From Allomyces macrogynus ATCC 38327 (taxonomy: Eukaryota > Blastocladiomycota > Blastocladiomycetes > Blastocladiales > Blastocladiaceae): a stretch of 55,965 nt of DNA. The stretch spans positions 1,291,107 through 1,347,071 of the forward strand of contig GG745331.1 of the NCBI GenBank assembly GCA_000151295.1, given 5' to 3'. This document shows positions 34,833-44,600 of the stretch, piece after piece (position 1 is the first letter of the stretch; every line of letters begins with the position of its first letter). The notes beneath the pieces are model-generated. The model did no database searches. It was not told where the DNA came from and was given only the letters and a program-made list of their open reading frames with translations. The translations under genes and the position numbers were made by a program.

Positions 34833-35027
34833 GTCTCTCGTGTTGCAACAGGCACATCAACAAAAGAGGTCTTTTAGACGCGGGACTGGCTGACCACAAC
34901 ATAGTGCGCGCGTCTGTAATAAGGAAGAACACGAGCGCAAAGATGCCAGCAACGGGCGAAGCATGATTCCGGGAAGAATGCGATCATAATTATCCAAAAA
35001 CAATTCACCCATTGACAAAATTCATTG
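34833..35027. other. Spacer between the two decayed copies
   Basis: A short 195-base AT-rich spacer without visible features. Confidence 0.4.
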
Positions 35028-36072
35028 TCAGCACCAGCCCCATGCCATCAGCCAAATCAAAACTGCTCCACCGCGCTCGCCGCCTTTTTCATCAATCTTC
35101 TTCATCACCGCCCACGGTCGCACCATCCATGCACGCGTTATGGCGTGGCACGCCGTCTGGTGAAGCCAGGCCATATACTTGCCACGAACCGCGAAATCGC
35201 CAAAGGGTGTCCAGTACCAGTGGCAGCGCTGCATCGCGTAGTTGGGCGCGAGGTCGTCATACCGGTCCCAAATCCACGCCATGATTTCGAACACGCGCAC
35301 AACGACCATGAACACGAACTGGTTCTCGTTGAGTAAGGGCACTTCGCGCCATGCACTGGGCGGGTCGGCAAGAAGGACACGACCATACTTGTCGATACCC
35401 TCACGCGTGGGCGCAGGATGGTCCGACTCGGCGCGGTACTGCTGCACATCGTGGCACACGTGCTCCTGGTAGGCGAGCCGAAACTCGCGGTACATCAACT
35501 TCACCTAGTCTTCCGTCTCCCAGAGCGGCTGCAGGTCGCCTTCGAATCCCGACATATTGGCCCACGCATCGAACCGGAACCAGTAGCCAGTTGGCAGCTC
35601 GTCGTCCTGCCACGCCCACCTGAGTCGCGCCCACGCGATGCCCGTTGCCCGTTGATGAAGTAGGTGACGGGATGCGCAATGTCCCAAAATGTTGCGAGAA
35701 ACCGGCCGCGGTACCAGTCGGCCAGGTCGAACTTGGCCGGTCGCCAGAGGGGAAGCACGACAGGCGAGACGTGATCTGGTAGCGAGAGGAAATAGGGCAG
35801 GCGGCTGTAATTGGGTTCGACATGGTCGAGCAAGTGGTTGTCCTTGTCGGATTCGTCAGCGCCACGGCGGACACCAGATTCAATGCCAGGCTCGCCGTCG
35901 GAAATGGAGAGTTAGGCCAGAGCTGGGGCCGTAGACTAGATTGTTCGCCACGGTCGGTGTCCCTTGGCATAGCTTCGACGGTAGGACCGTTGGGGTCGAC
36001 CGGCAGCATCGACATGGTGGCGGTGATATCGACGTCCACGTCAGTGTTGGCTGCACCGCTTTTGAGGTTCAT
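35028..36072 (-). pseudogene. Unknown protein gene, disrupted; paralogue of 34073-34832
   Basis: The coding trace starts at an ATG at 36072 (MNLKSGAANTDVDVDITATM) and changes frame near 35830-35900 into LLDHVEPNYSRLPYFL, LPLWRPAKFDLADWYRG and FWDIAHPVTYFING. It shifts again near 35646-35652 into TGIAWARLRWAWQDDE, meets an in-frame TAG at 35505-35507, and continues in the same frame as VKLMYREFRLAYQEHV and a long Trp-rich tail to a stop at 35028. No canonical intron explains the changes. The paralogue at 34 kb reads through the 35.65-kb point, which argues that a base was lost here. Family unknown. The 159 clean codons after the TAG suggest decay is recent, or that the stop or shifts are sequence errors. 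Confidence 0.5.
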
Positions 36073-36286
36073 CGCGAGCAACGGTGGTCAGAGGCGGACG
36101 GTCTTGTGCTGACGTTGGACTTGCTGGATTCGAGTTGGATTTGAAGATTTGCGTACGCACACCACCCGCCACATTGCACGCGACTGCGCAACCCTTGCAG
36201 CAGGCAGCCAGCTCCTCCCGCTTTTTGTCGAACTTGACCCCCTTGGTGAGGTCAGTTTTTTGTTTCTGAAGGGAGCTGCGCGACAT
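36041..36286 (-). CDS. Small unknown open frame
   Basis: From the ATG at 36286 an 81-residue frame reads MSRSSLQKQKTDLTKGVKFD, then a Cys-rich patch CCKGCAVACNVAGG, ending at 36041. It overlaps the first 32 bases of the disrupted gene trace in another frame. It could be an upstream exon of that gene (a GTACGC donor lies inside it) or chance. No family is recognised. Confidence 0.2.
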   Translation of the reverse strand: MSRSSLQKQKTDLTKGVKFDKKREELAACCKGCAVACNVAGGVRTQIFKSNSNPASPTSAQDRPPLTTVARDEPQKRCSQH

Positions 36287-36463
36287 CGTGCAAATTTGGG
36301 CGAAAGGGAACATGTATCAAAGAAAGATAGTCCAGGTTGACATGTCCACAGCGCACCTCGGTTGCGGGCGGCCGACGACAAGGGGGAAACCAAGCAAAAA
36401 GAAGACAAATTTTGAGGACGAAGGGCAACGTGGCCCAGTGGGGCCGTTATGGGGGCACATTCT

Positions 36464-37651
36464 TTACTGCGCGTCCTGGTTCATGGCCGGCGAGTAGACG
36501 ACCCCCGCAAACCACGCGCCCAAGACGATCCCATTCATGAGCTCCGTGAGCGAATGGTAATACAGAATCGTGATCGCGAGCAACACGATCCAAATCGCCG
36601 ACAACGCATCAATCGCCAACTTGGCCTGGCGCACGCGCGCGGCCACACGGCGGTCGGCCAGCGCGCTCGCATCGGCAATCCGCCCACGTAACCCGAAAAA
36701 CTCGCACTGCAAGAACAAAAACGCATGCACCAACAGCAAGCAGTGGCCCGACACGTCGTGCCCGCCGCGCCACACACCGCCGTGCGACCGGCACGCGCGC
36801 GGCGTGCGTGCCGCCTGCGCGCGATGCGCCACGAAATGCGCGACCAAGTCCGGGTGTAGCTCGACTTCGTCGGCGACCGCGTCGGGCAGAGTGCATTGGC
36901 CGCCGGTCATCACGTAAATACGGTCGAGCGCCGACGGGCCCCAGCACCACTGCGTCAAGAAGATCCAGAATGCGGTCGCGCCGGCGTACCGCAGCAGCGC
37001 GCGCAGACGGCGGTCGTCGGACCAAACGGGGGCCACGCGGGAAAGCGCAAAGAAGAAGACGACGGAAGTCCACAGCCACGCCCACTTGGCGCCGAGCTGG
37101 TTCAGGAGCGACCGCTTGTCGGTGAGCCCGGGCACGTGCTCGAGCTCCATCCCGCCGAGCGTCTTCATGCCGGTAATGACGAGCGTCGCGACAAACGCCA
37201 CTTGTGGGAGGAGGAACGGCGAAGGGCGCGTGCGCGCCTCGGCCGTGATCACGGGCGGGTCGTGGATCGACATTTTGCGGAACGCTGGGCCGGCGACCAT
37301 GCTGCCGACTCGCGACGCGGCGCGCGATGCCACGCGCGACCCCGTGCGTGAACGCGGCGCGTAGGCCGCGCTGGGCCGGTGCGTGGGTGGCGGTGGCAGC
37401 GGGCTCATGGTGCGAGGTGCAGCAGCGGCAGGTTGCGCGTCGCGCAAGATGGCGGAAACGGGGACCGTGACAATACCGCTGTCGCCTTCGTCGTCGCGGT
37501 CGTGGTGGGTGGTGGTCGTGTCGTGGGCTGCTGTATCGGCTGCGTCAGCGTCGAGGCGGAACGGCCGCTCGCGCAGGGCGGCGGCAACGTCGTCGGAAGT
37601 GGCGGGGCGGGGGTCCACGGCGCTCGAGGTGCTGGTCGTATCGGTGGTCAT
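36464..37651 (-). CDS. SCS3: FIT family protein (FIT2/Scs3), acyl-CoA diphosphatase
   Basis: A single uninterrupted frame of 395 residues. About 150 N-terminal residues are Thr/Asp- then Ser/Arg-rich and likely cytosolic. The membrane domain follows with about six hydrophobic spans: PFLLPQVAFVATLVITGM, WAWLWTSVVFFFALSRV, and others. The family motif GGHDVSGHCLLLVHAF places a conserved His near residue 298, and LYYHSLTELMNG places the second near 366, matching the two catalytic histidines of FIT2. FIT proteins sit in the endoplasmic reticulum, cleave acyl-CoA to acyl phosphopantetheine, and are needed for normal ER and lipid-droplet budding; yeast Scs3 also affects phospholipid metabolism. This is one of the few intronless genes here. 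It is downstream of Lon on the same strand. Confidence 0.92.
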   Translation of the reverse strand: MTTDTTSTSSAVDPRPATSDDVAAALRERPFRLDADAADTAAHDTTTTHHDRDDEGDSGIVTVPVSAILRDAQPAAAAPRTMSPLPPPPTHRPSAAYAPRSRTGSRVASRAASRVGSMVAGPAFRKMSIHDPPVITAEARTRPSPFLLPQVAFVATLVITGMKTLGGMELEHVPGLTDKRSLLNQLGAKWAWLWTSVVFFFALSRVAPVWSDDRRLRALLRYAGATAFWIFLTQWCWGPSALDRIYVMTGGQCTLPDAVADEVELHPDLVAHFVAHRAQAARTPRACRSHGGVWRGGHDVSGHCLLLVHAFLFLQCEFFGLRGRIADASALADRRVAARVRQAKLAIDALSAIWIVLLAITILYYHSLTELMNGIVLGAWFAGVVYSPAMNQDAQ

Positions 37652-38200
37652 GTCGTTGCGGCAGCCTTGTCGGGGGAGAGAGTAGTATGTCGGCGACGCG
37701 CGGCGCGCTGCGAATGCGCCAAGTCGTGCTGTGCGCCAAGGCCAAGAGGATGCAGTTGCGTGTCGTCGCGGTTGACGATGCCGGCAGGCTGGGCATGGAA
37801 GCGGCCCGTCAGCTGGCCAGCGCCCCGTTCAGTGCTGACTTGTGTTCGGACCTGGACGCGCGAAGCTGCCATGGTGGGCGGAAGGTGATGCCATTGACTC
37901 TGCTCAAGTGTCAGCTGGACGTGCAAAATGAACATGATTATGTACAGAAATGATAACGAGAGCACTCTGCTTGCGTCCACAAACGACGGGGACGTGGCCA
38001 CGAACAACACGGCAACGACAGATCAGAAACAGACGACGCGGCAGGCCGACCCGCTTTTAGGGGGGGGGGGGGGGGGGAGGGCACGCACTGGTCCGCGGCG
38101 GCGGCGCGCCATCAAGAACAAGGGGTGAGGAGGGGAGGAGAGGATGACAACTCCCGTAAGGCCTCGCGCGGTCTCTCCCGCGCCTTCTCCGCCCACTCGC
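37652..38200. other. Intergenic, FIT2 promoter and Lon 3' region
   Basis: A 549-base gap between two minus-strand genes. It contains an uninterrupted G18 run (38060-38077). No exon is supported. Confidence 0.45.
38060..38077 (+). repeat. G18 homopolymer
   Basis: Eighteen consecutive G on the plus strand, about 125 bases past the Lon stop on the minus strand, so a Lon transcript extending that far would carry C18. The G strand could form quadruplex DNA. Confidence 0.9.
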
Positions 38201-39065
38201 TCACAGCTTGTGCACGTAGCAACGTACAATCGCGTCCTTGGCCGCAGCATCCGGCCCACTCGGTGCTGCCACAGCACCCACCACATCCACGCCTGGCAAC
38301 GTGAGTGTGGGCGGCGTGTCGAGTGCGACGCGCAGCACCTGCGACAAGTGTGCGCAAAACACAATTGTCAACTCGTCGCGCACCTCCTTGGGGATCTCGT
38401 CCGCGTCCTTGCGGTTGCGTTCCGGCAGGACCAGCGTGTGCAGGTGCATGCGGTGCGCGGCCAGCGCCTTCTCGACGATCCCGCCCACAGGCAAGACGTC
38501 TCCGCGCAGCGTCAGTTCGCCGGTCATGGCGACCCCGCGCCGCACGGGTACGCCGAGTGCGAGCGACACAAGCGCCGTGGCGAGCGTCACGCCAGCCGAC
38601 GGCCCGTCTTTCGCGACAGCGCCTGCAGGCAGGTGCACGTGCACGTCGCGATCGGCCCACAGCAGGTCGGATGCCGTGGCCACGAGCCCAAGGGCGTGCG
38701 CGTGCGTGCGCAACCACGTCAACGCCAAGTGGCCCGACTCTTGCAAGACTTTTCCCAACTGGCCCGTGAGCTGCAGCCGGCCTTTACCTGGGTACTGCGT
38801 CGCCTCGACAAACAGGACGGATCCGGTCCCGAGGCCCGTGTAGGCGAGCCCAACCGCCAACCCGGGCACCATCGTGCGCAGGTGCACGTCGTCGTCGTAC
38901 TTGGGTCCACCGAGCAAGTCGCGCAAGTCAGCAACGCGTACCGTCTTGGTGAATGGCGGCTCCTTGGCCGACTCGCCGCGCTCGGGTGTCGCAATCGAAA
39001 CCGTCTGCTGGTCGCGCCACCCGACAAACTCGACAGCGACGGCGCGGCAAATCGTCGCCAATGAC

Positions 39066-39101
<36 letters not shown>

Positions 39102-40987
39102 TTGAAGAGTAAATGCTGCATAGCGTCGGGCTCGATGTGCACCGTGTTGGCGGGCAATCCGTGCCGCTCGTGCTGCTTGGCGAGTAACGTGGCCGCAATC
39201 GCCGTCTTTTCCGATGGTGTGTAGCCCGGCAAGTCAATCACTTCCATGCGGTCGAGCAACGGGCGTGGGATCGTGTCGAGCGAGTTGCACGTGGCGACAA
39301 ACAGGACTTGGCTCAAATCGAGCGGCACGTTCAGGTAATGGTCAGTAAAGTGCGCGTTTTGCTCCGGGTCCAGAATCTCGAGCAAAGCTGCGGCTGGGTC
39401 GCCGCGCATCGGGTCGCGCCCGAGCTTGTCGATCTCATCGAGCAGAATCACGGGGTTGCGGGTGCCGGCCTTTTTCAGCGTCTGCACAACGACACCCGGC
39501 ATGGCACCGACATAGGTCCGGCGGTGACCGCGCAATTCGGCCTCATCACGCACACCGCCCAGTGCGATCCGCGCAAATTGACGGCCCATGGCTGCAGCAA
39601 TGCTCTTGCCGAGCGACGTCTTGCCCACGCCCGGCGGGCCGTGCAAGCACAGAATGGGCCCGTGCAACGCGTCGCGCAACTTCCGCACGGCCAAAAACTC
39701 GAGAATGCGCGTCTTGACCGGCTCGAGCCCGTGGTGATCAGCATCGAGCTGCGTACGCGCCGCGCCCAAATCCATGGCGTCAGGCGAGACATTGGTCCAC
39801 GGCAGCGACAGCATCCAATCGGCGTGGTTGAGTAGCGTGTGGTACTCGGCCATGGCCGGGTTCATGGCCTTGGCGCGCTTCAGGTCCTTTTCCACGTGCT
39901 GCACGACATGCGCTGGGTACTTGCCGTCGGCCAGCCGCTGCTCGAGGTCACGCACGTCGTCGTTGCCCGCGTCGCGCGCGTTCATTCCGCCGGATCCGTC
40001 AAGTTCGCCGAGTTCCTTTTTGATGACTTCGAGCTGCTGCCGCAAGAGCAGTTCGCGCTGCTTCTTGGAGAGCGTGTCGCCGACCTTGTCGCGGATCGAG
40101 GCAGCCAGGTTCACGGCGTCGAGACGGCGGCGCAGGCTGGTCAGGATCAGGTCGAGCCGGTCGGGCAAGTCCTGCGAGAGGAGAGCGATGCGGTCGCCGG
40201 CAGACAACTCGGCGAGGCCGACGAGGGCAAACGAGAGTTGGTCGGCGGGCGCCGATTGCAGGAGAGCGCGCAGGTCGCGAACGGCCGAGGCAGAGAGGGA
40301 CGATTGAAGGTGCGCGACGAGAGCGAGCGCCGTCTGGCGCACGGCAGCTACCATTTTGGCGAGGTTGGTGTCGGTGTCGGGGATTTCTGTCACAAGTGAG
40401 GCAGGGTGAGTCCGATGGTCCGAAACCAGCATCAATTGCAAACCAGAGACTGTAACCAATCCAGTCAAAGACCGCAACGACGTACCCGAGTCGTAGAGCA
40501 GCGAGACCGACGCGTAGAGCTGGCGCGGGTCGGCATGCGCGCTGATAAAATCCACGTGCACGCGCGTCAGGCCCTCGACGAGCACAATGGCGCCGTGCAC
40601 GGGCCCAATCCGCGCGCGCACCGTCTTGACAATGCGGCCCAGACACCCGTACTCGGCCAGCTGGTCCGATGTCACGGCGTGCTGGCGTTCCGCGCCCTTG
40701 GACCGCGGCACCAGGGCCTTGGACGACGACGGCGAGGATGGCCGGTCAGAGTCCTGGTTCGATTCTGCGCCATCGCTGCTGGCCGGAGCAGGGCTTGCGG
40801 GCGGCAAGGACGGCACAGCGGGGACACAGGCGACGAGCGCATTGTCGTCAAGTCGCGCAAAGGCGTCACTGTCGCGCAGCGACAAGCGCAGCACGATGCC
40901 CGGGTAGAGAATGCGCGCGCCAAACAGCGGCACAACGGGCAGCAAGTCGTTGGCAGCAGCGGCAGGGCCGGTCGCGTTGGGCGCCAT
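38201..40987 (-). CDS. Lon protease, peroxisomal type
   Basis: The frame is open for 928 residues. The order is an N-terminal LON substrate domain (LLPVVPLFGARILYPGIV), coiled region, AAA+ module with Walker A GPPGVGKTSLGKS and Walker B VILLDEID, and protease domain with KDGPSAGVTLA (Ser 797) and GIVEKALAAH (Lys 840); the 43-residue Ser-Lys spacing is that of Lon. The C-terminus ends HKL, a variant of the peroxisomal SKL signal, and there is no mitochondrial leader, so this looks like Lon2/Pln, which clears damaged peroxisomal matrix proteins. A stretch at 40387-40485 (99 nt, GTACGT to CAG, no stop) is probably an intron; removing it joins LYDS to EIPDTDTN and gives 895 residues. Divergent from the repeat membrane protein gene. 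Confidence 0.93.
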
Positions 40988-41686
40988 AGCGGGTAGCGAT
41001 TATGGGGAGGTTGTTGGTGGTCTCGGACTGCGGAGCGTGGTCTCAGTCGGTCTTGGGCACGGGGTTGGTGTCGGTGTCGGGCGGAGCGGTTGCAGCGGGT
41101 CGTGGTCGGATTTGTCGGGCGGAGCGGTGAGTTCGGCGTGATGTCTCGGCCGATGCGAGCTGAAGCCGGTCGAATGCTTTGAACGACAGCAGATGAGAAG
41201 AGGAACGCGACTGTGACCCACCGTTCGCCACGGCACGTGCCCTTTGCCGAGGCATGCCGTCACCGCGTCACTCCGCGAGAGAGCTTTGCGTTTGCACATG
41301 ATTTCCGCGTGCCTCTGACGTGGATCAACTGACTTGGCCTTTCGCAGCTTGCTTCGCTCTTTGCCTCTCAGCTGCTCCTTGCACCACGTCCGAAAATAAT
41401 CGTCAACGCCGCGCCACTGCCCGCGCACGATTCGATTCCTGTCCGCGCGCCGTTGCAGCTGTGTTGAGGCACTAGGCAACAGAACGATCCGGTGGCGATG
41501 ACTTGGCCGTGCTCGCGCCGAATGTGGACTTGACGGCCCGACATGGCACTGCAATCCACAACTCTCAACCTATCCTCAACTTTGCTCCGCGCGTTGCTGC
41601 CGCAACCGCTCCGTCCTCGCCAAGTTTATACTCGTTGACCAGCAGCCCCAACTTCACGGCGGTTACTCGACTCTGTTGCCGTCCTC
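40988..41686. promoter_or_regulatory. Divergent promoter, Lon / repeat membrane protein
   Basis: A 699-base region between outward-facing genes. A GGTGTCGGTGTCGGGCGGAGCGG stretch lies near 41067-41089. No TATA box is clear; nothing coding is supported. Confidence 0.45.
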
Positions 41687-44600
41687 ATGGCGAGCCTCTT
41701 CGCCTCGGCGATTCGCGCCTTGCACGCGCTGATCTGGCACGGATTGTTGGTCCCGCTCGCCAAGATTGTTCATTTTTTCATCAAGGGCACGCTCTGTCCG
41801 TGCTTCGTTCCTGATTTGCCTCAGAACGACTGACACCGTCAGTCACGCAATAGATATTGTCTGGACCTCGATCGTCTACCCTACCGGCGTCATTGGCGCC
41901 CAGCTCGTGTTCCTCCTCATCAAGTCCATCTGGTACGGACCATTTGCGACGCGCCAGATCCTGCACGATGGTCTGCTCGGCGCTCCGCGCACATCGGTCG
42001 TCTTGCGGTACCCGTTCCAGGTCTGGATCCCGACCACGGCCATTGCAACAGTATTTGGCACCGTTTTTGGCCTCGGCCTCGGCATGCGCAACTATTTCGA
42101 CTTGCTCTTCACGCTGATTCGGTCCGCGTGGTGGGGGATTGACCCGCGCCGATTCTACTTGCCCGACGGGCTCCTGGTCGCACCGACCCCACCGGACCCG
42201 CTCTACAAATCCGAGATTGGTCGCATTTTCGCCGTGGTCACGGGCGTCGTCGGCTTTCGCGCGCTTCTCCAGGCCGTGACGCTCATTATCCCGGGCATCT
42301 GGTATGGCGTCCTGCCGCGCGAATTGAGCATCAAGGACGCGCCGTGGCTGTGCGCGAAACCCAAGGACTGGTCATCGCTCGGGTCGCAATTATTTGGTCT
42401 CCTCGGTCTCGGGCTCGGCTTGCGCTTTTTCGTCTCCGTGCTCGTCTGGATCGCCTCGTGCCTGTGGTACGGACCCAACTATCGCCAGCTCGAATTGCTC
42501 GAATGGCCCATGCGCCACTTTGTCAAGTTCCTCGAGGCCCTGCTGTGCTGCTGTCTTTGCCTCGGCCAATGCCTCCTCTCGCCCATCATCAACCAGGACC
42601 TGAGCAACCGCGACGCCGAACCGACCTGGGCCGTATCGCGCGCGATTGGCGTGCTCGGTTGCGGTGTTGGGTTGCGCCAGTGGGTCCAGTACATCACCTA
42701 TGTGCCAGTCGCCGCGTGGTACGGTGGGCTCGCGAACGTGACGGTCGCGGGGTACAAGCTCGTGCGGAACCCGGACCGTCCCACCGTGCCCAAATCGTGG
42801 GGTGCTCGCGCGCTGGGGATCGTGTTTGGTCTCGTTCTCGGTCTGCGGAATTGGATCCGACTGATTGCGCACCTCGCCGTTGTCGTGTGCGTTCACGGGT
42901 GGGCTGTCCTGCGCGGTGCATGGTTTGGCGTGGGACTCGCTGTACACTGTTCTGACGGGTGGATCGCAGCGCCCAAACCCGAACGGTACCCGACCACCGG
43001 CTCTGACTCGGTCTCGTCGCGGCTCGCGTTCTACTTTGGCGCCATGACGCTTGGCGGACTTGGGCTCGGTGTCTACAACTGGGCCAATATGGTGACGGTC
43101 CTCCTACTCGCGACATTTTACGGTGCGCTCGATCTCAATATCGCGTTTGGCAAACTCAAGTTCAAGTCGTCGCGGCGCACCATGAAAACAATACCCGGCC
43201 GGACCCTGGGCGTCGTGTTTGGGCTCGTCGTGGGCTGGCGCAATATCGTGCAGGCGATTTGCATTGCCGGATTTGCGGTCGTGCTCGTTGCGTGGTATAT
43301 CGCCCGTGGGGCCTATTTCGGTCTCGTTCCGACTGCGCAAGTCCGGTATGGTATGCTGTCGAAGATTGACGACTCGAATATCGTCTACAAGTCGCGCGTG
43401 CGCCACGTTTGGGGCGCGGTCGGGTCAGTGCTCGGACTGGGGATTGGCTGGCGGTGGATTCTCAACCTTGGGTCTGCGATCCTCTGGTGCTCGTGGTACG
43501 GCGGGACCGCGTGGGGTCTCTCGGAACGGTGGAGTGTTCTCGGGCCGCACCGTGCTAGTGAGGCAGAGGAAGCAGCCGCGCCGAATCGAATTGATCCCGT
43601 CCGTGTCGTGCTGAGCGTGCCTGGGCTCGTCGTTGGATGGCGTGCCATGATCGATGCGCTTCTCAGCGCCATTGTGCTGTCGTATTTGACGCTTGCGAGC
43701 GCCGTCGTGCGCCTGGGCCGCGGACTCGTTTGGGCCACAGTCAATGCCAAGGCGTGCGCGATTCATTTGGGCCTTGGCGCGTGGTATGGAGCGGTACGTT
43801 TGCACGACTTCCAATTTCTTTTTGCTTCTCTCCGCTGATGCTATCACTATCGTCAAGGCCCCGTCTCTATTTTACTGCCGTGACGGTCTTTTCGACCCAC
43901 CGCCGATCCTCATCGCCACGTCGTCGAACGTCGAGTTTATCCGGTGGGCCGGGAGCGTGTTTGGTCTCTTTGTCGGCTGGCGCAACGTGCTCAACACCGT
44001 TTCGATCATCTTGCCCGCGTTCTGGTCCGGCTGCCTCCCAGGCAATGTCTTGTTTCCGGACGGTGTTCTCAAAGCCATGTCGGACGATATTTCGGCCCTG
44101 CATGTGATCGTTCCTGAGGCCGAATCTATCCCGCCGAGCCCGGTTCAACCTGCCGTCCCCGAAACCAAACCTAGTCCACCGTCTTCATCGTCTGCAGCCG
44201 CAGCTCTGACGTCGGTTCCGCTCGTCGATACGCCTCCCCCACCCCCGCCCCCACCCCCACCCGCAACTGCGCACGATGACGCGCCCGTGCCACCGAAACC
44301 GCGCTCGCCCGGGACCGAAATGACGACACCGCTCGGGCGCGTCTTTGGGCTCGTGTTCGGCCTCGGCATCGGGTTCAAGCGCGTTCTCGACGCGCTTTCC
44401 ATCATGGCGATGGGGTTCTGGGTCGGCGCGGCGCCAAAACTCCTCGACATCCCCGACTCGCCGCTGCACGCGCACCTTGGCGTCGTTTACGAGTACCAGC
44501 ACTGGACGGGCCACTTTCTCGGTGGGATCAGCGGGCTCGGTTTCGGATTGCGGTTCTGGGTCCTGTTCCTCGCAGCCGCGGCCAAAGGCATGTGGTACGG

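Noticed and set aside
38144..39064. 306-codon open frame antisense to Lon
   Set aside because: Low-complexity His/Gln/Arg-rich translation opposite the conserved Lon protease domain; a shadow.
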